DNA from: Chlorobiota bacterium
GTDB taxonomy: Bacteria; Bacteroidota; Ignavibacteria; OLB7
Direction: 5' to 3'
Length of the DNA: 64,000 nucleotides
Assembly (NCBI GenBank): GCA_016700335.1
Contig: CP065014.1
Location: 1,525,001 to 1,589,000 of the forward strand
Shown: positions 36,823 through 46,826 of the stretch, in pieces
Layout: every line of letters starts with the position of its first letter
Numbering within the stretch: the stretch's first letter is position 1
Position numbers and translations under genes: made by a program
Notes under the pieces: generated by a model
Seen by the model: only the letters and a program-made list of their open reading frames with translations
Database searches by the model: none
Told to the model about the DNA's origin: nothing

Positions 36823-39382
36823 AATATTGAAATTTCAAAGTTTTACTATTATTCTTACTATCTATTATCATTAGAAAATAATTACCTCTTGGAAGTAAAT
36901 TAATTTTATATTGAAAAGTATTTTCACCTTTATTTAACTTAATTTCACCAATGTTATAAACTAATTCGCTTCCCTCATTATATAATTTGATATTATAATT
37001 TATGTTAGAGTTTACTGAAACTAATAATTTCATAGTTTTATCAATAACATTTAGTGAAGCTTTTTCAAGTATTTTATTATCTAATTCATTTACTGATTTC
37101 ACGACACAAACTCCCCTTAATAGTGCATCTCGATCAAGAGCAGTTGCATTAGAAATTAACACAACAGAATCTATATATATTTTAGCATAAAATGGTTTAA
37201 ACTTAATTTTAATTTCTTTAGACTCTCCACTTGCAACTTTTAAAGGTAAAAAAGAAGCTATATCATCTATCAAAAAAAATTCTGGATTTGAAGGGAGTTT
37301 AATATCATTAATAATTAACAAACTTGGTTCATTAGAACTATTAACAATTTTAAAAGAAGAAGTTACTTCTTGTCCCTTTTCAACAGTACCAAAATTAATA
37401 TCTGATACTTCAATAACTGGATTACCTAATACTTTTGCATACAATGAAGCAAAATAAAAATCTCCACAATTATCTTTAAATCCTATAGAGTCAGCAAATT
37501 CACCTGCTGTGTTTGAATTAAATTCAATTTCTATTACAACACTATCTTTGTTATAAAGATTAAATTTCTCAGTTGGATCAATAACTTTAAATCTAACATT
37601 GCTGCTTTTTACAACAATAGATATTGAATCGATTAAAGCTTTATAAATAGTAACTTTTTTGGAAGCAGATTGACCAACTTCAACATTTCCAAAATCTATT
37701 TTTTTAGAACTAAATTTTATAGAATTTAAAGGTTCATACCTAATAGTATCTTTAGTAATATTTCCAGAAACATCAGAAACAGCTATATAAGCAATTCCTT
37801 GTTTGTTAAAATCTATTGGTTTTAAATTAAAAGTTATACTATCAGATAAACCCGGTACAAATTCATTGGTTTTCAGAGCATAATTTTCACTAGTTTGCAA
37901 TAAATCTATGTATAACAAATTTCTTTTAATAGAATCATTTCTAGGGTAATCAACTATTGAACCTGTAATATTACCATTACATTGTTTTGATACCTTTAAT
38001 ATTCTAGGATTTTCTAAATCTTGTGCTAAATCTGATTTAATATCTCTTGGAAATTGCATTCCATAAGCTTGAGAAGAAACATCTCCATAACTATATCCTG
38101 TGAATGCAGTATTACTTTTTATACCAAAATAACCTGAAGATTTAGTTTTGAAAACATAACCAGTTGTTGTTGAATTTATTTGTTCAATACTAAGTAATGA
38201 CCATGCAATTGTGATTTTATCCCACAATCCATTTAGACTATTATAAATTTTTATACTATCCTTATTTAGATTCTCACCAATTAATGTTATATAATGATTT
38301 TGGAATCCAGATGTTGGTACTATAATCTTATATTCTTTTTGATATTGATTAAATGGTGTTAGATTGAAATAAAATGGGAGGTCATTATTTAACTGCTCTT
38401 TATTTGTCTGAATAATAGATATTGGTTTGCTTGATGTTATAGTATAAACAGAATCAATTAAGTTATACTCTTTATGACCAATATCAAATCCTATTCTTGG
38501 ATTATTGAAAATTGTATCTAACTTCCCATTTATAAAGATTTTGGTTTCATCATCAAATGAATATACACTCACTTTTTCGCCAATTAAACTATTCCTGAAA
38601 GATTGAATATCATACCTATCCCCCCAACTCGAATAAGGCATCAACATTGTTGAAGCATATTCACATGGATAATCAACATTATTTTTCTTTATACATTGAG
38701 TTCCCACTGATACTGCAATAGGTCTAGTTGAATGTATTATAGCACCTGAAAAATCTGTATTTTGATTTTTAGCAAATCCATTATAAACATCTCCACGATC
38801 AAGATTTAATGTATATGAAAATCCAATCGAATCGTGGCTTACAGTACCTTTGTTTTTAGGCATTGAAACTGATACAACAGTGTTATCATATACAGAAGTT
38901 ATCAAAAGTTGTGAAGGAGCAGAAAAGGATTGTGAACCATGAACAATATATTGCCTACCCAATTGATGTACGGGTGGAATCCACATACCATCACCAGAAT
39001 TACCATTCTGATTAACAACATAAACAACAATAGGATCATGAGCAATAATATGAACAGCTTTAGATCTATATATTTGATCATCAGGAACATTTACACCATT
39101 TTCAAATGCAAACAATTCTGCCTCAACTGAATTAAAATCAAAAGTAATTACATCATTTGGAATTGTAAATATTGATCTTTTAAGAATTGTATTGTTAATA
39201 AATATTTTCACCTCTGTTCTTATTGTAGATGAAATATACATTCTAATTTGTTTTTGGTTTGTACCTTGATTAATATTTAACGGTACTGCAAACATAAATT
39301 CATTACCATATCCAAATTCAGAAAATGATTTATTTAAAATAACAAACATCATTAATATTAACAAACTAAAATACCTAATCAT
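36821..39382 (-). CDS. Secreted IgGFc-binding-domain protein with choice-of-anchor D repeats (paralogue B)
   Basis: 853 residues, signal peptide 1-21. The N-terminal half (about 25-450) has the layout of the IgGFc-binding N-terminal domain: GNEFMFAVPLN, FTIPNDV, SRPIAVSVGTQC-like HSTRPIAVSVGTQC, LNRGDVYNG, SGYSYGD. Then come two immunoglobulin-like choice-of-anchor D units (KKIDFGNVEVGQSASKKVTI and SDINFGTVEKGQEVTSSFKI), each ending in a hydrophobic strand, and a C-terminal T9SS type A-like domain (NINYNIKLYNEG, LLPRGNYFLMI). It lies 19 nt after its tandem paralogue at 39402-41999. Likely a T9SS-exported adhesin or surface protein; IgG binding itself should not be assumed. Confidence 0.82.
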   Translation of the reverse strand: MIRYFSLLILMMFVILNKSFSEFGYGNEFMFAVPLNINQGTNQKQIRMYISSTIRTEVKIFINNTILKRSIFTIPNDVITFDFNSVEAELFAFENGVNVPDDQIYRSKAVHIIAHDPIVVYVVNQNGNSGDGMWIPPVHQLGRQYIVHGSQSFSAPSQLLITSVYDNTVVSVSMPKNKGTVSHDSIGFSYTLNLDRGDVYNGFAKNQNTDFSGAIIHSTRPIAVSVGTQCIKKNNVDYPCEYASTMLMPYSSWGDRYDIQSFRNSLIGEKVSVYSFDDETKIFINGKLDTIFNNPRIGFDIGHKEYNLIDSVYTITSSKPISIIQTNKEQLNNDLPFYFNLTPFNQYQKEYKIIVPTSGFQNHYITLIGENLNKDSIKIYNSLNGLWDKITIAWSLLSIEQINSTTTGYVFKTKSSGYFGIKSNTAFTGYSYGDVSSQAYGMQFPRDIKSDLAQDLENPRILKVSKQCNGNITGSIVDYPRNDSIKRNLLYIDLLQTSENYALKTNEFVPGLSDSITFNLKPIDFNKQGIAYIAVSDVSGNITKDTIRYEPLNSIKFSSKKIDFGNVEVGQSASKKVTIYKALIDSISIVVKSSNVRFKVIDPTEKFNLYNKDSVVIEIEFNSNTAGEFADSIGFKDNCGDFYFASLYAKVLGNPVIEVSDINFGTVEKGQEVTSSFKIVNSSNEPSLLIINDIKLPSNPEFFLIDDIASFLPLKVASGESKEIKIKFKPFYAKIYIDSVVLISNATALDRDALLRGVCVVKSVNELDNKILEKASLNVIDKTMKLLVSVNSNINYNIKLYNEGSELVYNIGEIKLNKGENTFQYKINLLPRGNYFLMIIDSKNNSKTLKFQY

Positions 39383-39401
39383 AAAATATTTATTTTTTAA
39401 A

Positions 39402-41999
39402 TTAATTGTTATAGATTTTTATGATTTTAACTTTTTTTCCATTTAACTCGCAATAAACATAATATTGTCCTGTTGGTAATTCAGATATATCTTTTAAAAT
39501 TGTATTCTTTCCATTTACATTACCATCAAAAATTGAAGTAATAGATTTCCCAGAAATATCATATAAACTGACTGATAAAAATGAAGTACCTAAAACAGTA
39601 TATTCTAGTTTTAAATTTTTTTCTGATATGAAAGCATTTAAAATTACATTTTTATCAAAATCATTTACATTACCAATACCTAGAACTCCAGTTCCGATTA
39701 AATTAATTTGATATTTATTTGATCCATTTGTAATTGAATTACTTGTAACAATAACAGAATCAATATATTTTTTTTCAATTTGAGGTTTAAAACTAATTTT
39801 AATTTTTACTGATTTTCCATTATCAATCTGAATTGGATAAGGTGGAATACCTTCTGTGAATTTAAAAGCTCCAAAATCAAAAGGTGGTTTTATATCTGAA
39901 ATACTTAATATACTCTCACTTTGAGAATTATTTTTTATAATTAGATCTTGAACGTTTATTTTATTTAAATCAATAGATCCAAAATCTAAATCTAAAGCTC
40001 CAATTTCGCTAGGGGCTAATGTTTTAGCACTTAGCTCAATTCCTAAGATTGGTCCGCAATCATCTGATATTAAAAGTGTATCAATTGATGGTCCTACTTT
40101 AGAGTTATTGTATTCGACAATTATTTCAGAAGTACCTAAACTTTGAAGTGTTAATCTTTTTGGAGAATTGATAACAAACCCTGAATTATCTTTTAATGAT
40201 AACACTACATCAGTAGGATTAGTTAATTCATTTTTTATAGTTAATTTATTTAGTAATTTGAATTCACCTATTTTTAGTCCCATATCAATAATCTTCTTCT
40301 CAGTACTTATTAATTTAGGTTTATAAATAAATGTATCCAATTTAGTATTACCATTATAGTCATATACAGCAACAATTGCTTGAGCACCTTTTCTAACATC
40401 CATTACTTCTAATTTGTAATTTGAAGATATTGTAACTCCTTCATTTATTGGATCAACAATTAATTTATAATTTGATAACTCAACATCTTCAATTTTATAT
40501 AAATTAATTCTGATTGAATCTATTGATGGCAAATCCTGTGCCCGAATAGTATAACTTCCCTTTCTACAATCTGAGCTAATTATTGAAGTAATAGGATTAA
40601 TTGTATCAGGAATAAATCCCAAATTAATATTATTTGTAAATGGAAAACCATAACCCTCTGAATCACTATTCCCACATACTATACCATGGAATGGCTTTGT
40701 TCCTCTTATTTGGTAAGCCCCAGTTCCAAGTTTTAAAGTTAATCCAATATTTCCATCAAAATAAAAATTCTTTCTAATTGGCGTAAGACCAGATATTTTT
40801 TTCCATGTTCCATTTTCACCAGTTTTATATTCAATATTTAAATATTCATTTGAATCACATACAATGTTTATAAAATTGCTTTGTAAATCCCCAACATAAA
40901 ACAAATAATTATTACTATAATTTTTAAACGGTGTTAAAACAACTCCATAAGGATCGCTTTTAACTTTATCATAAGATTGAGAGTTATTAAATTGCATTAC
41001 CTGAATAGGCTTATTAGATCTTATTTTTGATAAGTTTGATGCAATTGGTAAAGTAGTATACCATGATTCTCTTAATTCTAAATCATTACCAAATCTATTT
41101 ATTCTAACTGGTGTTTCATCATTGTAATAAACATCTGTTGAATCTTCTGTTGCAAATATTTTAAACAAATCACCTTTTTCTCTTAAAGGAAATGGAACTG
41201 TATAAAATAAATTACCAGCATTAGTAATTGGATGCAACATTTCAGAAACGTGATCACAGTATTGAAATTCGCTAAGGGGTAAAATACTACATTGAGTACC
41301 AGCTGTAACTGCAATTGGTCTGTTGCAAGTAATAATTGCACCACTTAAATCATTCACTTCATCTTTAGACATTAAACTATAAACATCTCCTCTATTTAAA
41401 GAAACCTCAAATGACTTTTCAACTGATGAATCTCTTGATCCAGTTATTGTATGTTTTGGTAAAGTAATAAATACTTGAGATGAAGCATACAAACCTGTAA
41501 TCATAAACTGTGAACATAACAATTGACTACTTGAAGATAAGCCTGGAGCAGTTGAAACAATATAATCCCTTCCACATTGATTAACTGGTAAAATTGTCAT
41601 ACCTTCCCTTGTTCCTGTTATACTATTCATTCCATAAACTGCAATAGGATCCACAGATCTTACATGTAATGCTTTATCAATATATACACTATCTCGAGGC
41701 ACAATTTTAGTATCACTTTTTGTAAAGACTTGTCCTTCTTGTGGAAGCAAATCAACTGATACTACATCGTTTGGAATAGTGAAAACAGTTTTTTTAAGAA
41801 CTGATCCAGCCCATACTTTAACCTCAGTTTTTTTTGTTGATAGTAAATAGATTCTGATGTTTCTAAAGGGTTGTGATTGTTCCCAATTTGATGGAAAAGC
41901 AAAAAAGAATTCTTTTCCTAATCCTGCAACTTGAGCTTTTATGCTAGTAGTTATCGAAAGGAAACAAAATATTGATAGAATAATTTTTACGAACTTCAT
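39402..41999 (-). CDS. Secreted IgGFc-binding-domain protein with choice-of-anchor D repeats (paralogue A)
   Basis: 865 residues, signal peptide 1-22 (SIKAQ). Same order as the gene downstream: IgGFc-binding-like N-terminal domain (GKEFFFAFPSNW, FTIPNDVVSVD, LSGAIITCNRPIAVTAGTQC, FHGIVCGNSDSEGYG), two choice-of-anchor D units (KKIIDMGLKIGEF; LDFGSIDLNKINVQD), and a C-terminal sorting domain (VSLYDISGKSI, LPTGQYYVY). It shares landmark blocks TIPNDV, LNRGDVY, DLSGAII and RPIAVTAGTQC with its neighbour, showing tandem duplication followed by divergence. The operon order is Omp28-like (13 nt gap), paralogue A (19 nt gap), paralogue B. Confidence 0.82.
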   Translation of the reverse strand: MKFVKIILSIFCFLSITTSIKAQVAGLGKEFFFAFPSNWEQSQPFRNIRIYLLSTKKTEVKVWAGSVLKKTVFTIPNDVVSVDLLPQEGQVFTKSDTKIVPRDSVYIDKALHVRSVDPIAVYGMNSITGTREGMTILPVNQCGRDYIVSTAPGLSSSSQLLCSQFMITGLYASSQVFITLPKHTITGSRDSSVEKSFEVSLNRGDVYSLMSKDEVNDLSGAIITCNRPIAVTAGTQCSILPLSEFQYCDHVSEMLHPITNAGNLFYTVPFPLREKGDLFKIFATEDSTDVYYNDETPVRINRFGNDLELRESWYTTLPIASNLSKIRSNKPIQVMQFNNSQSYDKVKSDPYGVVLTPFKNYSNNYLFYVGDLQSNFINIVCDSNEYLNIEYKTGENGTWKKISGLTPIRKNFYFDGNIGLTLKLGTGAYQIRGTKPFHGIVCGNSDSEGYGFPFTNNINLGFIPDTINPITSIISSDCRKGSYTIRAQDLPSIDSIRINLYKIEDVELSNYKLIVDPINEGVTISSNYKLEVMDVRKGAQAIVAVYDYNGNTKLDTFIYKPKLISTEKKIIDMGLKIGEFKLLNKLTIKNELTNPTDVVLSLKDNSGFVINSPKRLTLQSLGTSEIIVEYNNSKVGPSIDTLLISDDCGPILGIELSAKTLAPSEIGALDLDFGSIDLNKINVQDLIIKNNSQSESILSISDIKPPFDFGAFKFTEGIPPYPIQIDNGKSVKIKISFKPQIEKKYIDSVIVTSNSITNGSNKYQINLIGTGVLGIGNVNDFDKNVILNAFISEKNLKLEYTVLGTSFLSVSLYDISGKSITSIFDGNVNGKNTILKDISELPTGQYYVYCELNGKKVKIIKIYNN

Positions 42000-42012
42000 T
42001 TTTTATTTTAAA

Positions 42013-43062
42013 TTATTTTTTATTAAATTTAGATGAATTAATTAAATTCTGATTTTCATAAATGGATATTACGTATGTTCCAGCTAATAAAGATGATACA
42101 TCAATAACAAAGTCTTCAGTATTAGAAACAGGATTATTTACAATATTTTTTAGTACCATTTTACCATTAACATCATATACCGAATAATTAACATTTTTGT
42201 AATTATTACTTTTCAATCTGCAAGTAAGTAATTCAGTAGTTGGGTTGGGGTAAACAAATGCATTCTCATTTTCTTTCAATAAATTAACATTTGTTTTTGG
42301 TTGTTCTGCCGATCCACATTGAATAATTTTATTTTGATTTGCAATATCTTGAACATAAGCAATTGCAAATATTTTATTAACTTCCCATAAAGGTGAATTT
42401 ATAGAATACTTAAATACATAATTTTTAGTTTCACCTTTTTTTATAGAAAAATTCTCACCTAATAGATTAGGTAAAGTTTTAACAAAAACATCAAAAAATT
42501 CTTTTTCACCATTTGTGTTTGGTATTGTATCATTATAGTATAAATGATTTTGTATAAGAGTGCAATACAATTTATATGTTCCATCTCCTATCCAAGAATT
42601 TCCTGCAGTTACAAAAACAGAATCAGTCACTTCTTGATTATTGATACTTTGATTAACCAATATTGAGAGAGGAGATTTGGTTTTTAACTCATCACTAACT
42701 CCTCTTTTTACTTCAGATTCTTGAGTAGGTGCAATTGTTATATCACCATTTATCTTTGCATCAGGAATACCAGAAACTCCATATTTTTCTCTTTGTTTGT
42801 TGTTTTCATCTTTATTAGCTATATTCATAGGATCTCCAAGTTTAGGATAATTCATATGATATCTTATTGTTAACACCATACCATTATTTTCTTTAACAGC
42901 TTTATTTAAAATTGGTCCTGCTGCCACACAAGGTATACAAGTTGCACTTGTAAATTCTTCTATTAACACTTTTCTTGGAAATTGAGAAAATGCAAAAGTA
43001 TTTATAATTAAAATAAATAGTAAACAGAAACTGAATAATTTTTTAAATTTTAAATAACTCAT
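42013..43062 (-). CDS. Omp28-related thioredoxin-fold protein with T9SS sorting domain
   Basis: 349 residues, signal peptide about 1-26 (NTFAFS). An Omp28-type thioredoxin-fold domain carries a CxxC at C42/C45 (TSATCIPCVAAGP), with HMNYPKLGDPM and YGVSGIPDAKING (cis-Pro-like SGIP) following. The last 80 residues (VYPNPTTELLTCRLK, YSVYDVNGKMVL, LLAGTYVISI) are a clear T9SS type A sorting domain. First gene of a three-gene T9SS-cargo operon and divergent from the TPR lipoprotein at 43229. It is the second Omp28-like CxxC protein in the window. Confidence 0.87.
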   Translation of the reverse strand: MSYLKFKKLFSFCLLFILIINTFAFSQFPRKVLIEEFTSATCIPCVAAGPILNKAVKENNGMVLTIRYHMNYPKLGDPMNIANKDENNKQREKYGVSGIPDAKINGDITIAPTQESEVKRGVSDELKTKSPLSILVNQSINNQEVTDSVFVTAGNSWIGDGTYKLYCTLIQNHLYYNDTIPNTNGEKEFFDVFVKTLPNLLGENFSIKKGETKNYVFKYSINSPLWEVNKIFAIAYVQDIANQNKIIQCGSAEQPKTNVNLLKENENAFVYPNPTTELLTCRLKSNNYKNVNYSVYDVNGKMVLKNIVNNPVSNTEDFVIDVSSLLAGTYVISIYENQNLINSSKFNKK

Positions 43063-43123
43063 AATGTTTGTATTTTAGAAATTAATAATAGTTTTTAATG
43101 ATTGGATGTTTATCAATTTTTTA

Positions 43124-43131
43124 CAAATATA
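43124..43131 (-). promoter_or_regulatory. Possible -7 element for the Omp28/IgGFc operon
   Basis: On the minus strand this reads TATATTTG, an exact TAnnTTTG match, 61 nt before the operon's first ATG. No clear -33 box was found. Confidence 0.4.
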
Positions 43132-43168
43132 AAGACTCAATAATAACTTTTAAGTTACACATAATAGT

Positions 43169-43176
43169 TAAATTTG
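43169..43176 (+). promoter_or_regulatory. Possible -7 element for the TPR lipoprotein gene
   Basis: TAAATTTG, an exact match to TAnnTTTG, 52 nt before the ATG at 43229. Together with the minus-strand element at 43124-43131 it would give back-to-back promoters in the divergent region. No clear -33 box. Confidence 0.35.
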
Positions 43177-43228
43177 TCCATCACAAAATTACATAATCAA
43201 GCGTTAGAATTGAGATTTAAATTATAAA

Positions 43229-45415
43229 ATGATTCACAAAATTAAAATACGTTTATTAACATTATTACTAATACTTCCATTTATTTCTTCTTGTAAAACT
43301 TGGAATAATTTCAGTACATTTTATAATTTATTCTGGAATATAGAAAGAATTGACAAAGAAATTGCTGACGAAACAGATTATATAAGAGATGAATCAAATC
43401 CACAACCATCGTTTTACATACCAAATGATGATGATCAGTCAAAAGGACTCGGTTATTATCCTCACTTAGAAAAAAGAACTTTAAACGAAAAAGAGAAACA
43501 ATCAAACAAAATTAAGTTAGATTCAATTTTAATTAAAGGATCAAAGCTTTTATCAAGGAATACAAATAGTGATTACTTAGATGGCGCATTATTTTATATA
43601 GGAAAAAGTTATTTTTATTTGGGAGATTATTTTCAATCTCAAAGAAAATTTGCTGAACTTGTTAATACAAATCCGAGAAGTACATATATTCCTCAAGGAC
43701 ACTTGTATTGGGCAATGGATCTATTAAAACAAGCAAAACCTGATTCTGCTAAGATCCAAATTTCACGTGCAATCGATGCTGCTTTTTATCATAAACAAAA
43801 AAATGTATTAACAGAGGCATACAGATTAAACGCAGATATTGATATAAACAATGGAGATATTGAAGGGGCTTTGAAGCCATATTATAAAGCTTTGACTTTA
43901 AGCTCAAATAATGAAGAATCTGCAAGATGGCAATATGAAATTGGTTTAATCCAATATAGAGGTGGTAATTTTGAAAAATCAATACTAGAATTCGAGAAAG
44001 TGAAAAATTATTCACCTAATGATTTAACTAAATTTGAAACTTTATTGCAACAAGCAGTAGCTTACAGAGTACTAAACAAATATAATAATGCTCAAATGAA
44101 TTTAGATATTATTCTAAACGATGATAATTTTTTCAAATGGAAAGGTTTAGCTGAAATTGAGGAAGTTAACTTGAATTCATCTAGGTCTGGTGTTGAATTA
44201 TTAACCGAAGAAAAGTTGAAATATTTTGATACAACATACAAAGACAAACCATATTCCATGTATGGATTATATGAGAGAGGAGTAAGAGCTTTAAGAACTG
44301 GTGATTATAATTCTGCATGGATGAATTTTACTAGGACCCAAAATGCAAATACTCAGTTTCAAAAAAGAGCAAGAAAATATACAAATCTTCTTGGCTATTA
44401 TTTAGAGCAACAAAAAAGAATAAATTCACTTGAACAAGTTAGAAGTAAAAGCCAAATTTCAGATTCTATTGATGTAAAACAATCTGAGGCATTATATAAT
44501 ATTGCCAGAACATTTAATGCACTAAACAAGAAGGATTCAATGCAATTGTATTATCAATTTGCTCTTCAAAAGGCTACAAAAGGAACTTATCAATCTGGAC
44601 AAATTATATATGCTATTGCTATGAACCATTTAGAAAATGGTAAATATAAAATTGCTGATTCATTGTTACAAGAATTAGTAGATAATTATCAATTAACAGA
44701 ATTTGCTCAAGATGCAAGATTAAGACTTGGTTATACTGACTATGCAAAGACAGATACTGCTTTAGATTTGTATGTTTCAGGTTTAAGTTTAATGAGGGTA
44801 GGTGAAAAAGAAAAAGCACTTTCTCAATTTAATAAAATTATTTTAAATTATTCTAACTCAGATATTGCTCCTCAAACTTATTACGCAATTGGTTTATTGT
44901 TTGAAGAACAATTCTCTTTTTTAGACAGTGCTTTTATTACATATCAAAATTTATTGGATATTTTTCCTAAAAGTCCTCAAGCCATTGCTATTAAACCTAT
45001 AATTGATGCTGTTTTGAATGCAAGATTAAAATTTAATGGTTCTTTGGATCCTATGAAATTGGATTCTTTAATGAGAGTTGGTAAAATAGGATTAATTCCA
45101 AATAGAGAAACATATACAGGTGATCCTTTAGACAAAATGATTCCACTTTTTAAAAGTGATGATATAAATTTTGATCATTCAGAAGATTATTTAAATAACA
45201 ATATTGATTCAAAAACAAAACCTAAAACTATAGATTCAGTTATTCAGCCCATCATAAAAAATAAAGCTATCAAAGGGAAAAAAAATGATGCTAAATTTTT
45301 ACCAATTCAAACCCAATCAGTAAAAAATATTAAGATTCAACCTATTGATTCTATAACTTCCCCTGTTCCTGTTTCTAAGAAAAAATATTTACCAATTTCA
45401 AAAAAGAAAAAATAG
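43229..45415 (+). CDS. TPR lipoprotein, PorW/SprE-like
   Basis: 728 residues. Lipoprotein signal: MIHKIKIRLLTLLLILPF, lipobox ISSC, Cys22. Next is an opening CKTWNNFSTFYNLFWNIERI that resembles the N-terminus of T9SS lipoproteins SprE/PorW, whose mature end begins with a similar aromatic-rich 'YN.yyN' pattern. Many TPR-like helices follow (ALFYIGKSYFYLGDYFQSQRK, ARWQYEIGLIQYRGGNFEKSI, DARLRLGYTDYA, PQTYYAIGLLFEEQFSFLDS). The C-terminus is low-complexity and Lys-rich (KKYLPISKKKK). PorW/SprE is thought to connect the T9SS motor to the translocon; its position divergent to three T9SS cargo genes fits, but the family call is only moderate. Confidence 0.65.
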   Translation: MIHKIKIRLLTLLLILPFISSCKTWNNFSTFYNLFWNIERIDKEIADETDYIRDESNPQPSFYIPNDDDQSKGLGYYPHLEKRTLNEKEKQSNKIKLDSILIKGSKLLSRNTNSDYLDGALFYIGKSYFYLGDYFQSQRKFAELVNTNPRSTYIPQGHLYWAMDLLKQAKPDSAKIQISRAIDAAFYHKQKNVLTEAYRLNADIDINNGDIEGALKPYYKALTLSSNNEESARWQYEIGLIQYRGGNFEKSILEFEKVKNYSPNDLTKFETLLQQAVAYRVLNKYNNAQMNLDIILNDDNFFKWKGLAEIEEVNLNSSRSGVELLTEEKLKYFDTTYKDKPYSMYGLYERGVRALRTGDYNSAWMNFTRTQNANTQFQKRARKYTNLLGYYLEQQKRINSLEQVRSKSQISDSIDVKQSEALYNIARTFNALNKKDSMQLYYQFALQKATKGTYQSGQIIYAIAMNHLENGKYKIADSLLQELVDNYQLTEFAQDARLRLGYTDYAKTDTALDLYVSGLSLMRVGEKEKALSQFNKIILNYSNSDIAPQTYYAIGLLFEEQFSFLDSAFITYQNLLDIFPKSPQAIAIKPIIDAVLNARLKFNGSLDPMKLDSLMRVGKIGLIPNRETYTGDPLDKMIPLFKSDDINFDHSEDYLNNNIDSKTKPKTIDSVIQPIIKNKAIKGKKNDAKFLPIQTQSVKNIKIQPIDSITSPVPVSKKKYLPISKKKK

Positions 45416-45468
45416 GATTCTTATAGTCAGATTTTATTAAAATTATAATAGAGACAATTAGATTTAAA

Positions 45469-45834
45469 TTATATAAAATTTATTAACTCATATTCAAGCT
45501 CAACGCTATTAATATAGCAATTTATTGGTGGTTGATGCTTTCTTAAATTAATTTTTATTTTTTGAATATTTTGGAATTTATATATTACCAATTTGCAAAT
45601 TTCAACAACTAATTTTTCCAAAAGATTAAATTTATTTACTAAAATAAATTCAGAAACTAAGTTTATCATAAAAGCATAATCAATAGTATCCTCAATATTA
45701 TCAGTCTGGCTTGCTTTAGAAATATCAAAAGTAATTTCTAAATCATAAGAAAATTTTCCACCTAAATTTTTCTCTTCTAAACTCACTCCATGATAGGCAT
45801 ATAATTCAACATTATTTATTTTAATTTTAGTCAT
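45469..45834 (-). CDS. folB: Dihydroneopterin aldolase
   Basis: 121 residues, standard FolB length. It cleaves 7,8-dihydroneopterin to 6-hydroxymethyl-dihydropterin in folate synthesis. Matching features are the N-terminal VELYAYHGVSLEEKNLGGKF with the conserved YHG and Glu, the YDLEITFD strand, the helix LLEKLVVEICKLV with the catalytic-region Glu, and the closing RKHQPP strand typical of FolB (KP.P). It is the last gene of a tight minus-strand set, 2 nt after the GT2 stop. There is no other folate gene in the window. Confidence 0.9.
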   Translation of the reverse strand: MTKIKINNVELYAYHGVSLEEKNLGGKFSYDLEITFDISKASQTDNIEDTIDYAFMINLVSEFILVNKFNLLEKLVVEICKLVIYKFQNIQKIKINLRKHQPPINCYINSVELEYELINFI

Positions 45835-45836
45835 AA

Positions 45837-46820
45837 TTATGGATGTCCAAATTCTAAAAAATTCTTTTTTGTATTTCTAACTCTGAAAAATAGGTTAATG
45901 AACCATCTATTATGCCTAGCTAAGGCAGAAACTGTCAATGTATTTCTATTTGAGAAAATTTTATTTAATCCGAGAAGTCCTTTTTTAATCCCAATGCAAG
46001 AAGCAATAACATTTTCTTTGTTACCCCTAACTAGATTCAATAAAAATCTTCTAAAAAAGTGATGAAGTGAAAAATAAATTGCAATTGGTAATGGAAAAAA
46101 TTTAAAAGCAGTCCATAGATTATTTCTTACTTCAATTTCAATAGATTTTTCAGATGTAATAATTCTATCTGCCCTTCTGTGAAAAATTCCAATTTGTTCT
46201 GAGTAAGCAATAGGTATTTTATTAAACAACATTTTCATAGCAAAAGGAAATTCTTCACCCCCCCAAAACATCCAATCTTCATACCCAGTAAACCCATTCA
46301 TAGCTGTGGTTCTAAAACACATTCCATTTCCAGTTACCGACATACATTCATACAAGTTGTCAATAGTTTTTCTTGATGCTATTTCACTAAAGTTTGAATA
46401 TTCAGTTTGATTTGAATAATAATTAATGCATCTAAAACATAATGCTCCGAAATACTTATTGTTCTCTAGAAGTATAACTGTTTCAAAAATTATATTTGGG
46501 TTTGTTGGTGAAATATCATCATCGAATACAAAGTTATAATCTGCAGATTTATTTAATATCCCAATATTTCTAGCAGTAGATCCTAAATTCTTTACATTTT
46601 GAACAACACTTACCAATTTTGAGTCAAACATACTTTCAATTTTCATTTTAGACCCATCAGTACTATTGTTATCAATCACTGTAAAGTGAATTCTCTCAAT
46701 AGGATAATTTACTTTTAGAAAATCATTTAATGATTTTATTACTTCATTGCACCTATTAAAGTTTAAAAAAAATATATGTACTTTAGGTAACGTAATTACA
46801 TTAGATTTTAGGTTTTTCAA
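45837..46820 (-). CDS. Family 2 glycosyltransferase
   Basis: 327 residues, GT-A fold. Features: VHIFFLNFNRCNEVIKSL at the start, TVIDNNSTDGS (first nucleotide-binding Asp/Asn), NLGSTARNIGI, the metal-binding DxD-type VFDDDISPTNP, GNGMCFRT, and the acceptor-side WGGEEFPFAMKM (ED-type base). A hydrophobic stretch LPIAIYFSLHHFFRRFLLN near 245 could touch the membrane. It starts at a TTG at 46820, 6 nt after the stop of the TPR gene. Product unknown; probably a cell-surface glycan. Confidence 0.85.
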   Translation of the reverse strand: MKNLKSNVITLPKVHIFFLNFNRCNEVIKSLNDFLKVNYPIERIHFTVIDNNSTDGSKMKIESMFDSKLVSVVQNVKNLGSTARNIGILNKSADYNFVFDDDISPTNPNIIFETVILLENNKYFGALCFRCINYYSNQTEYSNFSEIASRKTIDNLYECMSVTGNGMCFRTTAMNGFTGYEDWMFWGGEEFPFAMKMLFNKIPIAYSEQIGIFHRRADRIITSEKSIEIEVRNNLWTAFKFFPLPIAIYFSLHHFFRRFLLNLVRGNKENVIASCIGIKKGLLGLNKIFSNRNTLTVSALARHNRWFINLFFRVRNTKKNFLEFGHP

Positions 46821-46826
46821 TGTTTT

